From the NCBI GenBank assembly GCA_037975125.1, contig CM075862.1, positions 17,477,283 through 17,541,282 on the forward strand: DNA of 64,000 nucleotides. The letters are read 5' to 3'. The stretch is from Latrodectus hesperus. Taxonomy: Eukaryota; Arthropoda; Arachnida; Araneae; Theridiidae. Position 1 is the first letter of the stretch. The number at the start of each line of letters is the position of its first letter. This document shows, in pieces, positions 46,901 to 64,000 of this stretch. The notes beneath the pieces are model-generated. The model saw nothing but the letters and a program-made list of their open reading frames with translations. It did no database searches and was not told the origin of the DNA. The translations under genes and the position numbers were made by a program.

Positions 46901-48328
46901 AAAGTACATTATTCCATGTAAATTAATAGATTGTTCTTAATTGATGTTATTTTACTGATATGCAATACTGGAAATTTTTATTAATTTGTAAGAAATAAAC
47001 GAAAAATAAATTTTTTTTAAGAAACGATGTAACACTTAATTATTTAAACATTTTTAACTTTTATTTCTTTATTAGAATATCAATAAATTAAAAAAATTTT
47101 TTTTTAATTCTTACATAAAATAAACAAGTCAAAAATGAAATATTTTTATTTGCGACATCCATGGTGTAAACAGTTTATTAAAAATATGCTGATTTTTTGC
47201 ACAAATATGGCACATAAAGACAATTTAAACATAATAAAAATAGCTATTTTAGCACATTATTTCAAAAAATAAATAAAATCATCATATTCTAAAAACATTT
47301 TATATTGATCAACATACATAAATTTCTAAATTTTTTTATTTTTAGATATTTTGGAATCAAATTATAAGATAATTTACAGTTATGATAAAGAATTTAAAAT
47401 AAATATCTGTAAAATATAAAAAAAATTCAACAATAATTATATATTCATATAAAAACAATTTTATTTAAGATATATTTAGCAATATAAAATCATTTGATAA
47501 ATACCTTTCTGCTTTATAATTAGGATTAAAACATAAAATAAAATTTGAAAATATTTCATTGCACTTTAAAATAATTTAATAATCAAGATTTTTTAGACAA
47601 AATAATAATGAAGATTAACTCAAATTTTCTTATATTAATAAAATGGGCAAATAATCTAATAATTTAATTTCTTACAAACCTTTTATAAACTTATATATCT
47701 TAACTAAAATTAGCCTCATTTTATTTTCATATCTTAAAACACTTTCCCATCACTACTTGAAACTAATATATATATAAAAAATACTCTTAATTTTGACAAA
47801 TAAAAACTTAAGTACATTAATTCTCAGTTTCAAAATTTATTATTGCATTACAAAACAAAAAGAGAGTTTATAATGCAATTAGTCTAGTTTCAAATACAAA
47901 TTTGATAAAGCAAGCTGTAATAAATTTATAGCTTAACAAAATTATAGGGAGTAAAAACATAACAAGAGGAACATAACCTATATTTTACAGCAATCTGAAA
48001 AAGATTTTTAAACATGCAGAGTACAAAAATCTTCAATACACTAAAGAATTCAGATGTAAATTATAATACTTAAATTTTCTTGTTTAATTATTCATCAAAT
48101 TGACATTTAGAGGATAAACAAATATTAAATAACTTATTACCAACTTTTTAACAATGTAGAAGAATTGAGCACATTAGAAAAATAATACTTCTACTTCATT
48201 TAGTAACTTATACACAAATGAAAACAAATTACAGAGGAACATTTTAGTTTTTAAGCATCATTAATTTAAATTTAAACAAATGCATTAAAAAAGAAAAATA
48301 GTAAACATTAGGACAAAGATTTCTTTAA
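43907..48328. other. long AT-rich spacer and 3' flank of glycogen synthase
   Basis: Very AT-rich with no convincing frame. A short inverted repeat (about 15 bp arms, 45856-45872 and 45948-45962) encloses about 75 bp. The part nearest 48328 should contain the glycogen synthase 3' UTR. A minus-strand AATAAA at 47836-47841 is one candidate signal. Confidence 0.5.
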
Positions 48329-62383
<14,055 letters not shown>

Positions 62384-63466
62384 CTAAAAATATAAAATTT
62401 GATAAAATTAAGAGATAAATGAACAGACAGATTATGTAATAAATATACACAGTTCAAAACTATTAGAGAACATGAACTAAGAAATAAAATTCATTTATAA
62501 TGTAAGTTCTTTAACTTAAATTAATAGTTTTGTTTTTAAATAAAAACTTTCACATTAATGCACTGAGTTCAGTAAGAATTTTGAAATTTATACATCACTA
62601 AGATTAAATTTTTATTTTAAAAGAAAAAATATTAATATTTAAATAATTAAGGTCTGTTAATCAAATTATTTTTAACAGTAATTACAATAATTTTAAATAA
62701 AATAAAAATATATTTTTGAAAATACAAAACTCAAAATTGTATGACTTTTCATAAATTGTGAAATACATAAGCTTAATGACATATAAATCTTAAATTGGCA
62801 TGGAAAAATATTTTAAATGAGAAAAAGTGAAAGACTTTTTCACTTTTGTTTTCAAAGCAGAATATTTCAAGAGAAGAATTTCTAAAAATAAAAATTTCTC
62901 GGTTTCATTCATTTATCATTTTTTGATATTTATCTAGTTGAAATAATTTTTAAAATCAAAATTATTAAACATTAAATGAATGATTACCACTGAAAAATTA
63001 ATAAAAAGTAATGAATCAATTTTAAAATAAATTCATAAGAGTCAGAAATGAACAAAAGAATATTTGCAGAATTGTAATAAGGAATTTTATAATAGTTATT
63101 TTACAAATTTATAAAAATAAATTTTTCTGAGCTAGAAAAACATTAATTTGGGATATGGAACAACAATAGTAAAACCAATTTTAAAATTAAAATAGATACA
63201 ACACAAATAAAAATATTTAATATTTTTTTATAAAGCGAGTAGAAATAATTCATCGTTAAATAACTATTAAAAAAATTTTTTTTAAAAAGTCTTGTTAAAA
63301 GCAAATTTATTTCAGTGATATATTAAAAATTTCAGAAACTCAAAATAAAATGTAAAATGTGTGTTACCGTTGTAATAAAATGAATTTTTGAGAAAAGCAA
63401 AACAAAAAATACAAAAGAAGTTTTAAAAAATGCTTCATATATATTGTACTGAGCTTCAGGGGTTCA
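62384..63466. other. AT-rich intron or upstream sequence
   Basis: No glycogen synthase exon encoding the N-terminal region was found here. It is probably intron. Confidence 0.5.
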
Positions 63467-63933
63467 TGTCGATTGAGAGTTGAATAAAGCAACCATTTAA
63501 TGAACACAAGACTTTTATTCATAAAAATTTCACTAGATATAAGAAATTCCCGCTGTAACAATCACAATTACACAGCTACAATTCGTCAGATATACTGAGA
63601 AACAGCTTCCAATTACAGGTCTCAAATACCTCAGACGGAGAACAACTAGCAGTCACTACTAATCATCTTCACAAAACTGCCTGTCTTCACAAAACCGCCC
63701 TTCCATGTCGGGCTGCGGTATTTATACCTGACTTGGCGGAGAAATCTACCAGTTTCGCCAAGGTTCTGGAAGCTTCTAGGCTATCTCAATAAATATTGGT
63801 CCTAGAGCTTAGGTGATAGATGTTTCCAAAAGTATCTATTTCTCTCCAAGTCACCAAGAATCTCGCCAATTGTCACCAAGAATTTCGCCAACTGTCGCCA
63901 AATCATTAGGAAATCCGCTTTTAAACTACAACA
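63467..63933 (-). mobile_element. LTR-like sequence (possible solo or terminal LTR)
   Basis: Read on the minus strand it starts TGTTGTAGTTTAAAAGCGG and ends CAATCGACA. It has a TATA box, TATAAATA, at 63719-63726 and a polyadenylation signal, AATAAAAG, near 63512. It is markedly less AT-rich than the neighbouring intron. That arrangement is typical of a Ty3/Gypsy LTR. No target duplication is evident at these ends and no internal region is seen, so the boundaries are provisional. Confidence 0.5.
63850..63901. repeat. 22-bp tandem repeat, about 2.4 copies
   Basis: The unit GTCACCAAGAATYTCGCCAA plus two bases occurs at 63850-63871 and 63872-63893, with a partial third copy. It lies in the 5' (U3) part of the LTR-like sequence, where repeated motifs often affect transcription. 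Confidence 0.85.
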
Positions 63934-64000
63934 CGTCAAAATAACGCAATTTTGAACCAAAATGTGAGAATTTACGATCTATCTGAGATATTTTAAGACA

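Overview
The window is AT-rich animal nuclear DNA: split genes with GT-AG introns, tRNA-derived SINEs, Tc1/mariner, hAT-like, non-LTR and Ty3/Gypsy elements. The one gene recognised with certainty is glycogen synthase (minus strand), which is of animal type. The repeat style (Tc1-like families, long AT-rich introns) suggests an arthropod, most likely a spider. That last step is recollection and inference, not proof.

Layout. 1-6.9 kb: a possible exon tail at the left edge, an 86-bp direct repeat, a Tc1-like transposase scrap, a decayed non-LTR reverse transcriptase and a tRNA-derived SINE. 6.9-33.4 kb: a direct segmental duplication. Unit 1 (about 6.89-14.11 kb) carries an intact, intronless 416-codon gene of unknown function (9729-10979) and, downstream, an older decayed relative. 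Unit 2 (about 15.28-33.40 kb) carries the same pair, but its main copy is a pseudogene. Unit 2 is longer mainly because four elements landed in it: a Tc1-like element (16766-18180), a SINE (19355-19583), a second Tc1-like element (21442-23054) and a full-length LTR retrotransposon (24999-31624). Unit 1 serves as the empty-site control for these insertions.

The LTR retrotransposon is the most notable object. It has near-identical LTRs and one uninterrupted 1476-codon gag-pol frame. Its domain order is Gag-protease-integrase-reverse transcriptase-RNase H, with integrase BEFORE reverse transcriptase. That is the reverse of ordinary Ty3/Gypsy elements and matches the Gmr1-type arrangement.

33.4-48.3 kb: a possible terminal exon of an unidentified plus-strand gene (34679-34830), another SINE copy, a decayed Gypsy integrase abutting a decayed non-LTR element, a GC-rich palindromic retroelement-like patch between 95-bp inverted repeats, and a small cysteine-rich candidate exon. 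The rest is AT-rich sequence without recognisable genes.

48.3-62.4 kb: twelve exons of glycogen synthase on the minus strand. They join in frame without gaps to give 513 codons plus stop, from the HEWLAG region to the C-terminus. The 5' exons lie beyond the right edge or were not seen. Its introns hold a hAT-like MITE (58235-58488) and a SINE with a rearranged tRNA head (60543-60815). The right edge holds an LTR-like sequence on the minus strand (63467-63933).
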